Source: JBALVO01 sp036961445
GTDB lineage: Bacteria > Pseudomonadota > Gammaproteobacteria > Pseudomonadales > Halieaceae
Assembly: GCA_036961445.1 (NCBI GenBank)
Contig: JBALVO010000001.1
Coordinates: forward strand, 62,001-126,000
DNA length: 64,000 nucleotides
Reading direction: 5' to 3'
The notes under the pieces are model-generated. The model did no database searches, was not told the DNA's origin, and saw only the letters and a program-made list of their open reading frames with translations. Each line of letters begins with the position of its first letter. Within the stretch, counting starts at the first letter, position 1. Shown piece after piece: positions 43,867-53,815 of the stretch. A program made the position numbers and the translations under genes.

Positions 43867-45456
43867 TTATGCCAGCAGTGAGCGACCCGGTATGGATTGC
43901 AGTAGCTGCTGGGTATAAGCCTGTTGCGGTCTTTCGAACAAATCATCCCCGGTGCCTTGCTCCACGATCTCGCCTTTATACAGCACCAGTATTCGATCGG
44001 CGAGGTGTCGCACCACCGCCAGGTCATGTGAGACGAACAGCATGGTCAGGCCATACTCTCGACCCAGTTCCTGCATTAGATCCAGAATTTGCGCCTGGAT
44101 GGTGACATCCAGGGCTGATACGGGTTCATCGGCGACAATGAATTCCGGACGGGTAGCCAGGGCGCGGCCGATCGCAATCCGCTGGCGCTGACCGCCGGAG
44201 AATTCGTGGGGATACTTGCGCACGAAGCCCCGGGAGAGCCCTACATCATCCATCAGTTTCAATACCCCCTGGGAGACGCTTTTACGGGTTTCGATACCGT
44301 GCAGCAATAAGGGTTCCGCCAGCGTATCGAACACCGTCATGCGCGGGTTCAGGGAGGCGAATGGGTCCTGGAATATCATTTGCATGCGGCGGCGCATATT
44401 TTTCAGGTCGCGCCCCTGTAGCCCGGTTACATCGGTGCCGTCGAAATTGACGTGCCCGGAGGTAACGTGCACCAGGCGTAAAATTGAGCGCCCAATGGTG
44501 GATTTACCGCTGCCAGATTCCCCTACCAGGCCCAGTACTTCACCGCGGTTAATGACGAAGCTGACATCGTCTACCGCCTTAACCGGCTCTTTGCCTTTGC
44601 CCTGTTCGAACCAGGTGCAGAGGTTTTTCACCTCTATTAATGGCTCCGGCTTGCCGGGTGCGGTTTGTTTACTGTCAGCGGGAATCGCCGCTAACAATTT
44701 TTTCGTATAAGGGTGCTGGGCATTGTGAAAAATGCCTTCACGGTCCCCCGCCTCGACGATTTTGCCCTGCTGCATCACCACTATGTGATCGGCAATGTCG
44801 GCCACTACCGCCAGGTCGTGGCTGATGAAGATCACACCGATATCGCGCTTGGTCTGCAAGTTTGCAATCAGCTTCAGAATCTGTGCCTGAATGGTGACAT
44901 CCAAAGCCGTGGTCGGTTCGTCGGCGATCAGCAGCTTGGGCTCATTGATCAGCGCCATCGCTATCATCACCCGCTGGCGCATGCCGCCGGAAAACTGGTG
45001 GGGAAAGTTGTCTATGGTAGAGGCGGGATCGCGAATTCCGACTTCTTCGAGCAGCTCCAGTGCCCGTGTTCTCGCTTCAGCCTTGGTGACATCCTTATGA
45101 TAAAGCAGAGGCTCCATCAGTTGTTTGCCCACGGTCATAAAGGGGTTGAGGCAGGTCATGGGGTCCTGGAAGATCATCGCGATATCGCGTCCGCGTATTT
45201 CGCGCAGCTCGGCCTCGCTTAGTTGCAGCAGGTCCCGACCTTCAAACAGGGCCCGGCCGCCGTCGATGCGCCCCGGGGGCATAGGAACCAGGCCCAGTAT
45301 GCTGTAGCAGGCCACCGATTTGCCAGAGCCTGATTCGCCGATGATGGCAGTGATCTGGCCTGAATCCACGCCAAAGCTGATCCCGTCTACCGCCTTGTTG
45401 GTGCCGTTGCGGGTGACAAAGCTGACACCGAGGTCCTGTACTTCAAGTAGTGCCAT
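43867..45456 (-). CDS. fused double ATPase of an oligopeptide ABC importer
   Basis: A 529-residue protein joining two NBDs (like DppD fused to DppF, as in YejF). Each half has a Walker A (GESGSGKS), signature (FSGGMRQR, then FSGGQRQR) and Walker B (ADEPTTALD, then ADEPVSALD). The C-terminal oligopeptide/dipeptide half is complete. ATG at 45456, four bases after the permease stop; the frame upstream to 45510 only overlaps the permease. It powers import in the cytoplasm with the two permeases. Confidence 0.92.
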   Translation of the reverse strand: MALLEVQDLGVSFVTRNGTNKAVDGISFGVDSGQITAIIGESGSGKSVACYSILGLVPMPPGRIDGGRALFEGRDLLQLSEAELREIRGRDIAMIFQDPMTCLNPFMTVGKQLMEPLLYHKDVTKAEARTRALELLEEVGIRDPASTIDNFPHQFSGGMRQRVMIAMALINEPKLLIADEPTTALDVTIQAQILKLIANLQTKRDIGVIFISHDLAVVADIADHIVVMQQGKIVEAGDREGIFHNAQHPYTKKLLAAIPADSKQTAPGKPEPLIEVKNLCTWFEQGKGKEPVKAVDDVSFVINRGEVLGLVGESGSGKSTIGRSILRLVHVTSGHVNFDGTDVTGLQGRDLKNMRRRMQMIFQDPFASLNPRMTVFDTLAEPLLLHGIETRKSVSQGVLKLMDDVGLSRGFVRKYPHEFSGGQRQRIAIGRALATRPEFIVADEPVSALDVTIQAQILDLMQELGREYGLTMLFVSHDLAVVRHLADRILVLYKGEIVEQGTGDDLFERPQQAYTQQLLQSIPGRSLLA

Positions 45457-45460
45457 GGGG

Positions 45461-46348
45461 TTAGTCCTTGGAGCCGCGTACATCCAGGGCATCACGCAAA
45501 CCGTCGCCAAGGAAGTTGAGAGAAAACAGGGTCAGGGTCAGGGCCAATCCTGGAAAGATCAGTAGCCAGGGAAATTCTTCCATGGTTTCCGCGCCGTAGG
45601 ATATTAGCAGTCCCCAGGAAGTCTGTGGTGGCTGGATACCCAGGCCGAGGAAACTGAGGAAAGCTTCCAGCAACATGACGCCGGGGATGGTTAGTGTCGT
45701 GTAAACGATGATAGGCCCCAGGGCGTTGGGTATGAGGTGTCGCCGGATAATCGTTGATGGCGGCAAGCCCAGGGAGATAGCTGCCTCGACAAATTCCTGC
45801 TGACGCAGCGATTGCACCTGGCTGCGCATGATTCGCGCCATGGTCAGCCACTCTACCGCGCCGATAGCCAAAAATAACAACAGCATATTGCGCCCGAACA
45901 CGACCATTAACAGCACGATGAAGATCATAAAGGGCAGGGCGTAAAGAATGTCGACCATGCGCATCATGAGGGCATCGGTGCGTCCGCCCACATAGCCGGC
46001 AATGGCTCCCCAGGTCACACCAATGACCAGCGCCACCGCGGTGGCGACAAAACCTACTGCCAGCGAGATGCGTCCGCCGTACATAATCTGCGTCATTAAA
46101 TCGCGCCCGAATATGTCGGTACCTAACCAATGTTGCAAAGATGGTGGCGTCGCGCCCAGGTCCAGGTTCTGGGTTTCATAGCTGTAAGGGGCGATCCAGG
46201 GTGTGAGTATGGCGATGATGATGAATAGTATGAGGACCCCCAACCCAAACAAGGACAGGTGATTCTTGCGCAGGCGCAGCCAGGCGTCATGCCACAGCGA
46301 GGTGCCTTGTTCCGCCTCCTCGATGTCGATAATTGCGTCGGTTGTCAT
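45461..46348 (-). CDS. ABC importer permease, OppC/DppC type
   Basis: A 295-residue inner-membrane permease with six helices and an N-terminal cytoplasmic extension before the first helix (about 30-50). The EAA loop reads EAAISLGLPPSTIIRRHLIPN. It starts one base into the preceding gene's stop (overlap at 46348), as usual for coupled opp genes. Confidence 0.92.
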   Translation of the reverse strand: MTTDAIIDIEEAEQGTSLWHDAWLRLRKNHLSLFGLGVLILFIIIAILTPWIAPYSYETQNLDLGATPPSLQHWLGTDIFGRDLMTQIMYGGRISLAVGFVATAVALVIGVTWGAIAGYVGGRTDALMMRMVDILYALPFMIFIVLLMVVFGRNMLLLFLAIGAVEWLTMARIMRSQVQSLRQQEFVEAAISLGLPPSTIIRRHLIPNALGPIIVYTTLTIPGVMLLEAFLSFLGLGIQPPQTSWGLLISYGAETMEEFPWLLIFPGLALTLTLFSLNFLGDGLRDALDVRGSKD

Positions 46349-47280
46349 TATTGGTCTCCGAACTGGGCTCGCAAGCGTGGATTCATCCAGGCAGCGAGAA
46401 TATCTGACAACAGGTTGAACAACACAATCAGGGTAGACAGGAATACCGTGGTGCCCAGAATCATGGTGTAATCACGATTGAACGCGGCCTGCACATAGAA
46501 GCGGCCCAGTCCCGGGATTTGGAAAATGGTTTCCACCACGAATGAGCCCGACAACAGCCCCGCAAAAGCGGGCCCTAAAAAGGCGACCACCGGTATCAGT
46601 CCGCCGCGCAGGGCGTGTTTGGTTACCACCTGCCACTCAGGCAGACCCTTGGCGCGAGCGGTGCGAATATAATCCTGCGACATCACTTCCAGCATACCTG
46701 CCCGGCTCAAGCGGGCGATATACGCGGCGTAGCCAGAGCCCAGGGTAATAGCAGGCAGTATTTTATCCCCGGGTATATCGCCCCAACCCGATACCGGTAG
46801 CCAATCCAGGTAGATGCCGAACACCAGCACCAATAGCGGTCCCAATAAAAATGACGGCATACAGATGCCTATCATGGCGGCAGACATGGGGATGTAATCC
46901 TGCGCGGTATTGGGTTTCAGGGAGGCGACAACACCGGCCACACCACCGATACATAGCGCGACTAACAGGGCGTAAAATCCCAGCTCGGCTGTTACCGGCA
47001 GGCCCGCGGCAATCAACTCGTTGACGCTGCGCCCGGGGTATTTGAAAGAAGGGCCCAACTCGCCGTGAGCCAGATCACCCAGGTAGGCGGTGTACTGCTG
47101 GAACATGGGCAGGTCCAGGCGATACTGTGCTTCAAGCGCCGCTTTTACCTCAGGCATGACGGCCTTTTCACTATCGAAGGGGCCACCCGGTGCCATCCGG
47201 ACCAGGAAGAATGTTGCCGTAATTACCGCCAGAATCACCGGTACGGATTGTAGTAAGCGAATACTTATAAAGCGCCACAT
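46348..47280 (-). CDS. ABC importer permease, OppB/DppB type
   Basis: A 310-residue permease with an N-terminal helix (about 10-28) and five more, including RTARAKGLPEWQVVTKHALR as the EAA loop. Pairs with the OppC-type gene. Eight bases after the second binding-protein gene. Typical DppB/OppB length. Confidence 0.92.
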   Translation of the reverse strand: MWRFISIRLLQSVPVILAVITATFFLVRMAPGGPFDSEKAVMPEVKAALEAQYRLDLPMFQQYTAYLGDLAHGELGPSFKYPGRSVNELIAAGLPVTAELGFYALLVALCIGGVAGVVASLKPNTAQDYIPMSAAMIGICMPSFLLGPLLVLVFGIYLDWLPVSGWGDIPGDKILPAITLGSGYAAYIARLSRAGMLEVMSQDYIRTARAKGLPEWQVVTKHALRGGLIPVVAFLGPAFAGLLSGSFVVETIFQIPGLGRFYVQAAFNRDYTMILGTTVFLSTLIVLFNLLSDILAAWMNPRLRAQFGDQ

Positions 47281-47288
47281 AATTATTT

Positions 47289-48956
47289 TTATTCCTCTGC
47301 GTTCCAGGTGTCGGCGTCGCTTGCCAGTCTCACATACTTGAAGTTAATCAAGTCAAGTACGTTTGCTGGAGCCCCTTTGACACTGGGTTGTATCAGATGC
47401 TTGCTGGTGTAGGTATAAATGGGAATGATTGGCACCTGCTGCATCAGTATAGTCTCAGCCTCGTTTAATAGCTGCAAGCGCTGTTCGGGTGTTTTTGCGG
47501 TTGGCGCTAGATGCTGGATGATTTCGTCAAAGCGTGTATTGGAGAAGCCTGTGCGATTGGTACCGCCATCAGTAATGAATCTTCCCAGGAAAGTAACGGG
47601 GTCCAGGTAACCGCCTATCCAGCCTTCACGGGACATCTGGAAATTTCTTTCATTTATTGTATCGAGGTAGACCTTCCACTCCTGATTGGCCAGCGTGACC
47701 TTGATATTGAGCACGTTCTTCCACATTTGCTGTGCGGCCACAGCGACCTTGCGGTTGCTGTCACTGGAGTTGTAGATGAAATCCAGCCCCGGCCAGCCCT
47801 GACCATCGGGATAGCCGGCCTCCGCCAACCGCTTTCTCGCGGCGTCAGGGTTATATTCAATAAGATCCGGCGGTTGGTAATTGGGGATATCCGGTGGCGT
47901 GAGGGCGACGCTTGACGATTCGGCAGCCTGTAGGATGGTATTGACCAGCGTGTCGCGATCTATTGCCATTGCCAGCGCCTGTCTTACCCGCAAATCATTA
48001 CCGGGAGACTGCAATGTATTGAAAACAAAGTAATAGCTACCCAATAACGGTGCCTGCTGGTACGGCGAGTTATTCGCCGTCCGATAAGTCGGTATTTTAT
48101 TTAATGGAACCCGCTCGGTGTAGTGCAGTTGGTTGACACGAAACATCTTCTCCTCTGCGATTTCGCTTTCTATCGGGTGGAAGACCACTGCATTCAACTT
48201 TACGTTTGCTGCGTCCCAATACTGCTCGCTGCGTACCACAGTGATCTGGCGTTGCAACTGCCAGTCTTGCAGGGTGAATGGACCATTGCTGACCATGTTC
48301 TCCGGGCGCGTCCAGGGAGTGAAACGGTCCGTGACTTGGCCGTGGGCCTCCAGAGTTGGTCGGTGCACCGGGTACGCCACGTAGCTGGCGAGCAGCGACA
48401 GAAAGTAGGGGGTTGGGTTGGTCAGCGTTACTTCAAGGGTGTATTCGTCCAGCGCTTTTACGCCGACCGCATTCGGGTCAGTGATGATTCCCGTCGCAAA
48501 CTCCTCGGCATTGAGGATTGGATAGAGCGTGTATGCCAGCTGGTTGCCCATCGCCGGAGTGAGCGCGCGTTGCAGCGACCAGACAAAGTCCTGCGAGGTT
48601 ATCGGGTCGCCATTGGACCATTTGGCTTCTGTATTCAGGAAAAATGTGATGACGCGTTGGTCCTCGCTGAACTCCCAGCGCTGGGCCACCCCTGGTTCAA
48701 TTTCCAGGGAATAGGGGTTTGGAGTCACCAGACCCTCGAATAATGCCCTGGCTATTCTCACCTCTGGCGACCCGCTCATGACGTGTGGATCCAGGGACTG
48801 GGGTTCGGCACCATTGCCTATATGCAGGACACCATCGCGATTGCCTGCGGCTACGTTGCTTTCTCCTTGCGCGCAGGCCAGCAGTGCTGTTGCTATAAAG
48901 ATGATCAAAAGTACGCCGGCTACCCTGGGGGCGGTCTGTCCGGCGATGTGCAGCAT
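47289..48956 (-). CDS. oligopeptide-binding lipoprotein (SBP family 5), copy 2
   Basis: A 555-residue periplasmic solute-binding protein of family 5. A lipoprotein signal ends in LLAC, followed by an almost shared sequence with its neighbour (GNRDGxLHxGNGxEPQ). The family extent (about 50-550) is complete. It would bind peptides or similar ligands and deliver them to the permeases. Located 4 bases after the other binding protein gene, so tandem, and 8 bases before the OppB-type gene. Confidence 0.9.
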   Translation of the reverse strand: MLHIAGQTAPRVAGVLLIIFIATALLACAQGESNVAAGNRDGVLHIGNGAEPQSLDPHVMSGSPEVRIARALFEGLVTPNPYSLEIEPGVAQRWEFSEDQRVITFFLNTEAKWSNGDPITSQDFVWSLQRALTPAMGNQLAYTLYPILNAEEFATGIITDPNAVGVKALDEYTLEVTLTNPTPYFLSLLASYVAYPVHRPTLEAHGQVTDRFTPWTRPENMVSNGPFTLQDWQLQRQITVVRSEQYWDAANVKLNAVVFHPIESEIAEEKMFRVNQLHYTERVPLNKIPTYRTANNSPYQQAPLLGSYYFVFNTLQSPGNDLRVRQALAMAIDRDTLVNTILQAAESSSVALTPPDIPNYQPPDLIEYNPDAARKRLAEAGYPDGQGWPGLDFIYNSSDSNRKVAVAAQQMWKNVLNIKVTLANQEWKVYLDTINERNFQMSREGWIGGYLDPVTFLGRFITDGGTNRTGFSNTRFDEIIQHLAPTAKTPEQRLQLLNEAETILMQQVPIIPIYTYTSKHLIQPSVKGAPANVLDLINFKYVRLASDADTWNAEE

Positions 48957-48960
48957 CGGT

Positions 48961-50604
48961 TTAGTTGACCTGCTTTGTTAGCGTCTTGGTCGGATCCAGC
49001 CACACATACTTAAGATTAAGAGAATCCATCAGGTTGGATGGCATGCCTTGCACGCTGGGATGAATCAGGTGCTTACTGGTGTAGGTGTATATAGGCAGTA
49101 TGGGCATTTGCTCCATGAGCATGGTTTCCGCCTCTCGAAAGATGGCGAAGCGCTCTTCCCGTGTTTTGGCCTGGGGTGCCAACCGCAGAATCATCTCGTC
49201 GTAACGCGGATCGGAAAAGCCGGTGTTGTTGTTGCCGCCGCCGGTCAGATAGAGATCCAGGAAGTTGTTGGGGTCGACATAGTCGCCAATCCAGCCGCGT
49301 CGGGCAATATCAAATTCCATTTGGGTCACCGAGTCCAGGTAGACCTTCCACTCCTGGTTAGAGAGCGTCACTTCAATGTTGAGCACTTCCTTCCACATCT
49401 GTTGCAGGGCAACGGCGATTTTGCGGTGGCTTTCACTGGTGTTGTAGGTCAGCTCCAGCCCCGGCCAGCCCTCACCGTTGGGGTAGCCTGCAGCGGCCAG
49501 CAGTTGCTGCGCCTTCTCCTCGTCGAAATCGAACAGCTTGGGTGGTTCATAACCCAGGGCTCCGGGTGGCGTTATGCTATAGGCAGGTATGTTGGATTTT
49601 TTTAGTACTGAGTTATTCAGCTTTACCCGGTCGATTGCCATCGACAGCGCCTGGCGCACCCGCACATCATCCACCGGTGGGCGGGTGGTATTAATCAGGT
49701 AGAAGTAGGTGCCCAGATAGGGTGCCTGCACGTAAGGCGTATCCTTCATGGCTTGATAGATGGGAATCTTGTCTAACGGAATAGTTCCCGTGTAGTGCAG
49801 TTGACCCACGCGAAACATGCGCTCTTCACTGACGATATTTTCGGTAGGGTAGAACACCACACCATTAAGTTTGACCTTGTCCCGGTCCCAGTAGGTGTCG
49901 CTTTTCACCATGGCGATACGCCGGTTCAGTTTCCATTCACTCAGCTTGAAAGCGCCATTACTGACGATGTTCTCGACCCTGGTCCACTTGGTGAAACGGG
50001 CGGTGGCAGTGCCGAATTTTTCGATGGTGGCACGGTGTACAGCGAAGGTACTGTAGTGATCCATCAGCTGCAGGAAATAGGGTGTGCGTTCGTTAAGTGT
50101 GACTTGCAGGGTAAGGTCATCCAGTGCTTTAACGCCGACTTTGGAGAAATCCGTGAGCTTGCCAGTGGCGTATTCCTCGGCGTTCTTAACCGGAAACAGC
50201 ATGTACGCATACAGGTTTCCCATAGCCGGGTTGAGAGCCCGGTCCCACGACCATATATAGTCGTGGGCGGTCATCGGGTCGCCGTTGGACCACTTTGCCC
50301 GGGGGTTGATGTGGAAGGTGATTATGCGACCATCTTCACTGACATCCCAGCTTTGTGCCACACCGGGCTCGGGTTCCAGGGTGTAGGGATTCTTCACTGC
50401 GAGTCCTTCAAACAGGGCCCGTACCAGGTGATTTTCCGGCACACCGGTCACTACGTGAGGGTCTATTCCCTGTGGCTCTGAGCCGTTACCGTAGTGCAAA
50501 ATACCGTCGCGATTGCCTTGCTCGACATTAGATTCGCCGCTACCACAACCCATGAGCACAGTGGCCGTGGCGATTAGTACCAACAGAGTAATTTTATATC
50601 GCAT
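48961..50604 (-). CDS. oligopeptide-binding lipoprotein (SBP family 5), copy 1
   Basis: A 547-residue family 5 binding protein, first gene of the operon, with lipobox LMGC at about residues 17-20. It is clearly paralogous to copy 2, including the ESNVEQGNRDG and GNGSEPQGIDPHV N-terminal blocks and a similar C-terminus (LPIYTYTSKHLIHPSV), but internal residues differ throughout. Distinct ligand preferences are inferred. No peptidase gene follows. Confidence 0.9.
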   Translation of the reverse strand: MRYKITLLVLIATATVLMGCGSGESNVEQGNRDGILHYGNGSEPQGIDPHVVTGVPENHLVRALFEGLAVKNPYTLEPEPGVAQSWDVSEDGRIITFHINPRAKWSNGDPMTAHDYIWSWDRALNPAMGNLYAYMLFPVKNAEEYATGKLTDFSKVGVKALDDLTLQVTLNERTPYFLQLMDHYSTFAVHRATIEKFGTATARFTKWTRVENIVSNGAFKLSEWKLNRRIAMVKSDTYWDRDKVKLNGVVFYPTENIVSEERMFRVGQLHYTGTIPLDKIPIYQAMKDTPYVQAPYLGTYFYLINTTRPPVDDVRVRQALSMAIDRVKLNNSVLKKSNIPAYSITPPGALGYEPPKLFDFDEEKAQQLLAAAGYPNGEGWPGLELTYNTSESHRKIAVALQQMWKEVLNIEVTLSNQEWKVYLDSVTQMEFDIARRGWIGDYVDPNNFLDLYLTGGGNNNTGFSDPRYDEMILRLAPQAKTREERFAIFREAETMLMEQMPILPIYTYTSKHLIHPSVQGMPSNLMDSLNLKYVWLDPTKTLTKQVN

Positions 50605-50706
50605 ATGAGGTGCTTCGTTAACTGGCGAGCGAAGGTGCCACTGTAATGCAACCGGAGCGTTTTGTCACAAGCCATCCGCGGTGCATGTGCTCGCCGGCGA
50701 TGTCGT

Positions 50707-51813
50707 TCAGTCCAACGACTTGCGGAATCGCTTGGTGGCGATGGTCAACATGATCAGGGTAAATGTAAGCAGCCAGAAAATGTCGGGTAGCAGCTGTGAG
50801 GCGCTGGCACCGCGCAACACCACGCCGCGAATCAACCGTATGAAATGCGTTGCCGGAAGTGCCTCTGCAATGTACTGGGCCGCCACTGGCATGGCTTCGT
50901 AGGGAAACATAAAGCCACTGAGTAAAATGGAGGGAATGAGGAGAAAGAAGGTCATCTGCATTGCCTGCATCTGGGTTTGGGCGATGGTGGAAATCAATAG
51001 ACCCAGGCTCAGGCTGGCAGCGATAAAGGCGAGGGTCACTATCGCCAGGCTGGCAAGTTCTCCCTGGAAGGGCACCTGGAATACCAGGTGCCCCAGACCC
51101 AGGATAATGGTCACCTGGATGAGGCCTACGAAGACGTAGGGTATGAGCTTGCCAATCATCAGCTCCAAAGAGTGTATGGGCGTGGTGATAAGTAATTCCA
51201 GATTGCCGTGTTCGCGCTCGCGGACCAGGGCGATAGAGGTGAACATTATCATGGTCATGGTGAGAATGATGGCGGTTAACCCCGGCACGACATTCACCGC
51301 CGAGCGCCGCTCCGGATTGAAAAACAGGGCGACTTCGAAACTTGGCCCGGTCATTTGATAGGCGCCCGGCGGCGCCCCGGCGCCCAGTAATAGCGGCATC
51401 GTGCGCAATGCCAAAAGAGCGGAGCCCACCATGGTATCCGAGCCGTCCACCAGCCATTGCCCCACAGGCTGGCCGCTGGTAACGCGCTGCATCAGGTTTT
51501 GCGGGAACACCAGCGCTGCGCGCACTTTACCCGCGACAATTGCAGCTTCGGCCTGGGCTGGTGTGTCGTAATAGGCGACGATATCTACCACCTGGGTGAC
51601 GCGTACCTGTTCGGTGATAATGCGGGCAGCGGCATTGCCGCTCAAGTCCACAACGGCAATCGGGATATTACGCACTACAGTATTGATGGCGAAGCCGAAC
51701 AGGAGCAACTGGATCAGTGGAATCATCACAACCATACCAAAGGTGACACGATCCCGGGATAACTGTGTTAGCTCCTTGCCGGTAACCGCTCCAATGCGAC
51801 GCAGCGAATTCAT
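50707..51813 (-). CDS. ABC-2 type exporter permease
   Basis: A 368-residue permease of the ABC-2 family (YhhJ/YbhR-like). One N-terminal helix (about 25-45), a large periplasmic domain (about 45-170), then five helices. Blocks VREREHGNLELLITTP and LPATHFIRLIRGVVLRG are family-typical. Translationally coupled to the ATPase (4-base overlap). Exports hydrophobic compounds together with the HlyD-like protein; the substrate is not known. Confidence 0.88.
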   Translation of the reverse strand: MNSLRRIGAVTGKELTQLSRDRVTFGMVVMIPLIQLLLFGFAINTVVRNIPIAVVDLSGNAAARIITEQVRVTQVVDIVAYYDTPAQAEAAIVAGKVRAALVFPQNLMQRVTSGQPVGQWLVDGSDTMVGSALLALRTMPLLLGAGAPPGAYQMTGPSFEVALFFNPERRSAVNVVPGLTAIILTMTMIMFTSIALVREREHGNLELLITTPIHSLELMIGKLIPYVFVGLIQVTIILGLGHLVFQVPFQGELASLAIVTLAFIAASLSLGLLISTIAQTQMQAMQMTFFLLIPSILLSGFMFPYEAMPVAAQYIAEALPATHFIRLIRGVVLRGASASQLLPDIFWLLTFTLIMLTIATKRFRKSLD

Positions 51814-52736
51814 TTGCCGGTGCCGCCAACGGTCGAGGCAACAAAGACATCCTCCAGGCTGGGCCTGGTCATAGTGATATCCAGAGCGCTATTTGCCAAC
51901 TGCCCGCCGAGATATTGAACTGCGTTGACGACATCGGGTCGCAGCAAGACCCTGAGCTGAAGCCCTTGTTGGGCGGCAGACTGGACCTGTGGAAGTCGCA
52001 GCACCTGCTGTTTAACCTGGCGTAACTCCGGGCCACTAATTTCCACTACGCGAGCCCTAAGTTCGTTCATCAGCGCTGTGGGGGTGCCGTGTTTTCTCAG
52101 GTGCCCGGTTTCCAGAATGGCAAGCTGGTGGCAGCGCTCCGCTTCATCCATGTAATGGGTGGAAACCAGGATGGTGGTGCCGGCGTCACTGAGGTCGAAT
52201 AGCTTCTCCCAGAAGTCCCGGCGATTTTCCGGGTCAACTGCAGAGGTGGGCTCATCCAGAAACAACACAGTAGGGGAGTGTAGAGTGGCGATCGCCAGTG
52301 CCATGCGTTGGCGCTGGCCGCCGCTCATGGCAGCGGCCATGCGATCGCGCAATGCTAACAGTCCGTAGCGATCCAGCAAATGCTCGACGCGGGCACGTCC
52401 CTGTGTGCCTCTCAGGCCGTAAATTTTAGCCATGAAGTGCATGTTCTCGGCAACGGTCAGGTCATCGTAGAGTGAAAACTTCTGTGTCATGTAGCCTATT
52501 TTCAGGCGCAGGGCTTCTGCCTCAGCGGGTATTTTTAGGCCCAGTACGCTGACATCGCCTGCCGTTGGCGTGAGCAGGCCACAGAGCATGCGAATAATCG
52601 TGGTCTTGCCTGAACCATTGGGACCCAGGAAGCCGTAGATCTGTCCGGAGGGAATTTCAAGGTCAACGCCAGCCACAGCGATAACATCGCCGAAATGTCG
52701 GGTGAGTTGATGTGCCCGTATGGCGGGCTCAGTCAT
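51810..52736 (-). CDS. ABC exporter ATPase
   Basis: A 308-residue ATPase. Walker A GPNGSGKT, signature MSGGQRQRMALA and Walker B LFLDEPTSAVDP are complete; the C-terminal ~90 residues are the usual DUF4162-like extension. ATG 52736 overlaps the HlyD-like gene by 8 bases; upstream sequence in the same frame reads that gene. It energises the ABC-2 permease. Confidence 0.92.
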   Translation of the reverse strand: MTEPAIRAHQLTRHFGDVIAVAGVDLEIPSGQIYGFLGPNGSGKTTIIRMLCGLLTPTAGDVSVLGLKIPAEAEALRLKIGYMTQKFSLYDDLTVAENMHFMAKIYGLRGTQGRARVEHLLDRYGLLALRDRMAAAMSGGQRQRMALAIATLHSPTVLFLDEPTSAVDPENRRDFWEKLFDLSDAGTTILVSTHYMDEAERCHQLAILETGHLRKHGTPTALMNELRARVVEISGPELRQVKQQVLRLPQVQSAAQQGLQLRVLLRPDVVNAVQYLGGQLANSALDITMTRPSLEDVFVASTVGGTGK

Positions 52737-53673
52737 TGCCGAGCAACACCTGAGCGGGTATGCCGGTGGGTAGATCCTCGCCTTCTTCCAGGTCGAACTC
52801 GGCCATGTACACCAGTCGCGCGCGGTCACTGGCATTGAGAGCGAAGTAGGGCGTAAATGCCGGATCTGTGGCAATCCAGCGCAAGCGCGCAGAGAAAGGC
52901 TGCTCAATTCCGTCGACCTTAACAAGGTAGTTTTCGCCGATGCGTAGCCTTGAACGCCAGGGTTCGGGCACATAGACTCTGGCATAGGGCTTGTCGCCGG
53001 CCAGCAGCAGTGCGAGAGTTGCTCCCGGCGCCACTCGTTCCCCCACATTCCAGGGCAGACTGTCCAGGTAGGCGTCGCGGGTGGATATGACACTCAGCTC
53101 AGAGAGTTTATGCTGTTCGAATGCCAGTTGCGCCTCGGCGGACTGCACTGCCGCAGCGCCCTGGTCCAGTTGTTCCTGACGCGTGCCGTTGGTCAAGCGT
53201 AATAATTCTTCGCTGGCTGACTCCAGATTGGCCTCTGCCGCATCGCGGCTTGCCAGGGCGCGATCCAGGCTGGCTTGCGATGCCAGTCTTTGCTCAACCA
53301 GTGATACCGCTCGTGCATAGCTTGATTCTGACTCTTTCAGGGTGGCCTTGGCGCCGTCGACCCTGGCGGTTGCCGCTGCTATGTCCTCGGCACGCGCGCC
53401 ATTGCGTAGCTCCTCCAGACGCGCGCTGGCCTGTGCCACATCCGCCCGGGCGCGAGCGACCAGTGCGAGCTGTCGCGCATCGTCCAGTTGCACCAATAGC
53501 GTCCCTTTGGTGACCATGGTGCCTTCAGGTATTGGTTGCTGCAGGATAATTTCGTCGGCGGTCGCCTTGAGGACGATGCGATCCCGTTCCAGTGTGCCCA
53601 GGGCTTCATCGGCGCTATCGCCGTAGCACCCTGTCAGGTAAAGACAGGACAGAAAGATAGCCATGATACGCAT
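52729..53673 (-). CDS. HlyD-like periplasmic adaptor (lipoprotein)
   Basis: A 314-residue membrane fusion protein (HlyD/YbhG-like). Start at ATG 53673 gives a lipoprotein signal ending LTGC (Cys16), unlike the usual N-terminal helix anchor; AGG is about 8 bases upstream. The frame runs on to 53736. A biotinyl-lipoyl-type beta domain flanks a coiled coil at about 65-185. It links the ABC permease to an outer-membrane channel, not encoded here. Confidence 0.82.
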   Translation of the reverse strand: MRIMAIFLSCLYLTGCYGDSADEALGTLERDRIVLKATADEIILQQPIPEGTMVTKGTLLVQLDDARQLALVARARADVAQASARLEELRNGARAEDIAAATARVDGAKATLKESESSYARAVSLVEQRLASQASLDRALASRDAAEANLESASEELLRLTNGTRQEQLDQGAAAVQSAEAQLAFEQHKLSELSVISTRDAYLDSLPWNVGERVAPGATLALLLAGDKPYARVYVPEPWRSRLRIGENYLVKVDGIEQPFSARLRWIATDPAFTPYFALNASDRARLVYMAEFDLEEGEDLPTGIPAQVLLGND

Positions 53674-53815
53674 ATGCGGTGCCTGTTGTGGCCAGGAAAG
53701 TACTGGTTTTATACGCATACAAGAGTGCAGTTGCAACGGCCATAGCCGAGCCCGCTTGCCTTAACTGGTGCAGTACAGCATAAGAGGCCTAGGCAGGGAG
53801 CGTTGCGGATTGGGA

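Noticed and set aside
50618..51457. 279-residue minus-strand frame over the ABC-2 permease
   Set aside because: Out of frame with the permease; His/Gly-rich shadow sequence.
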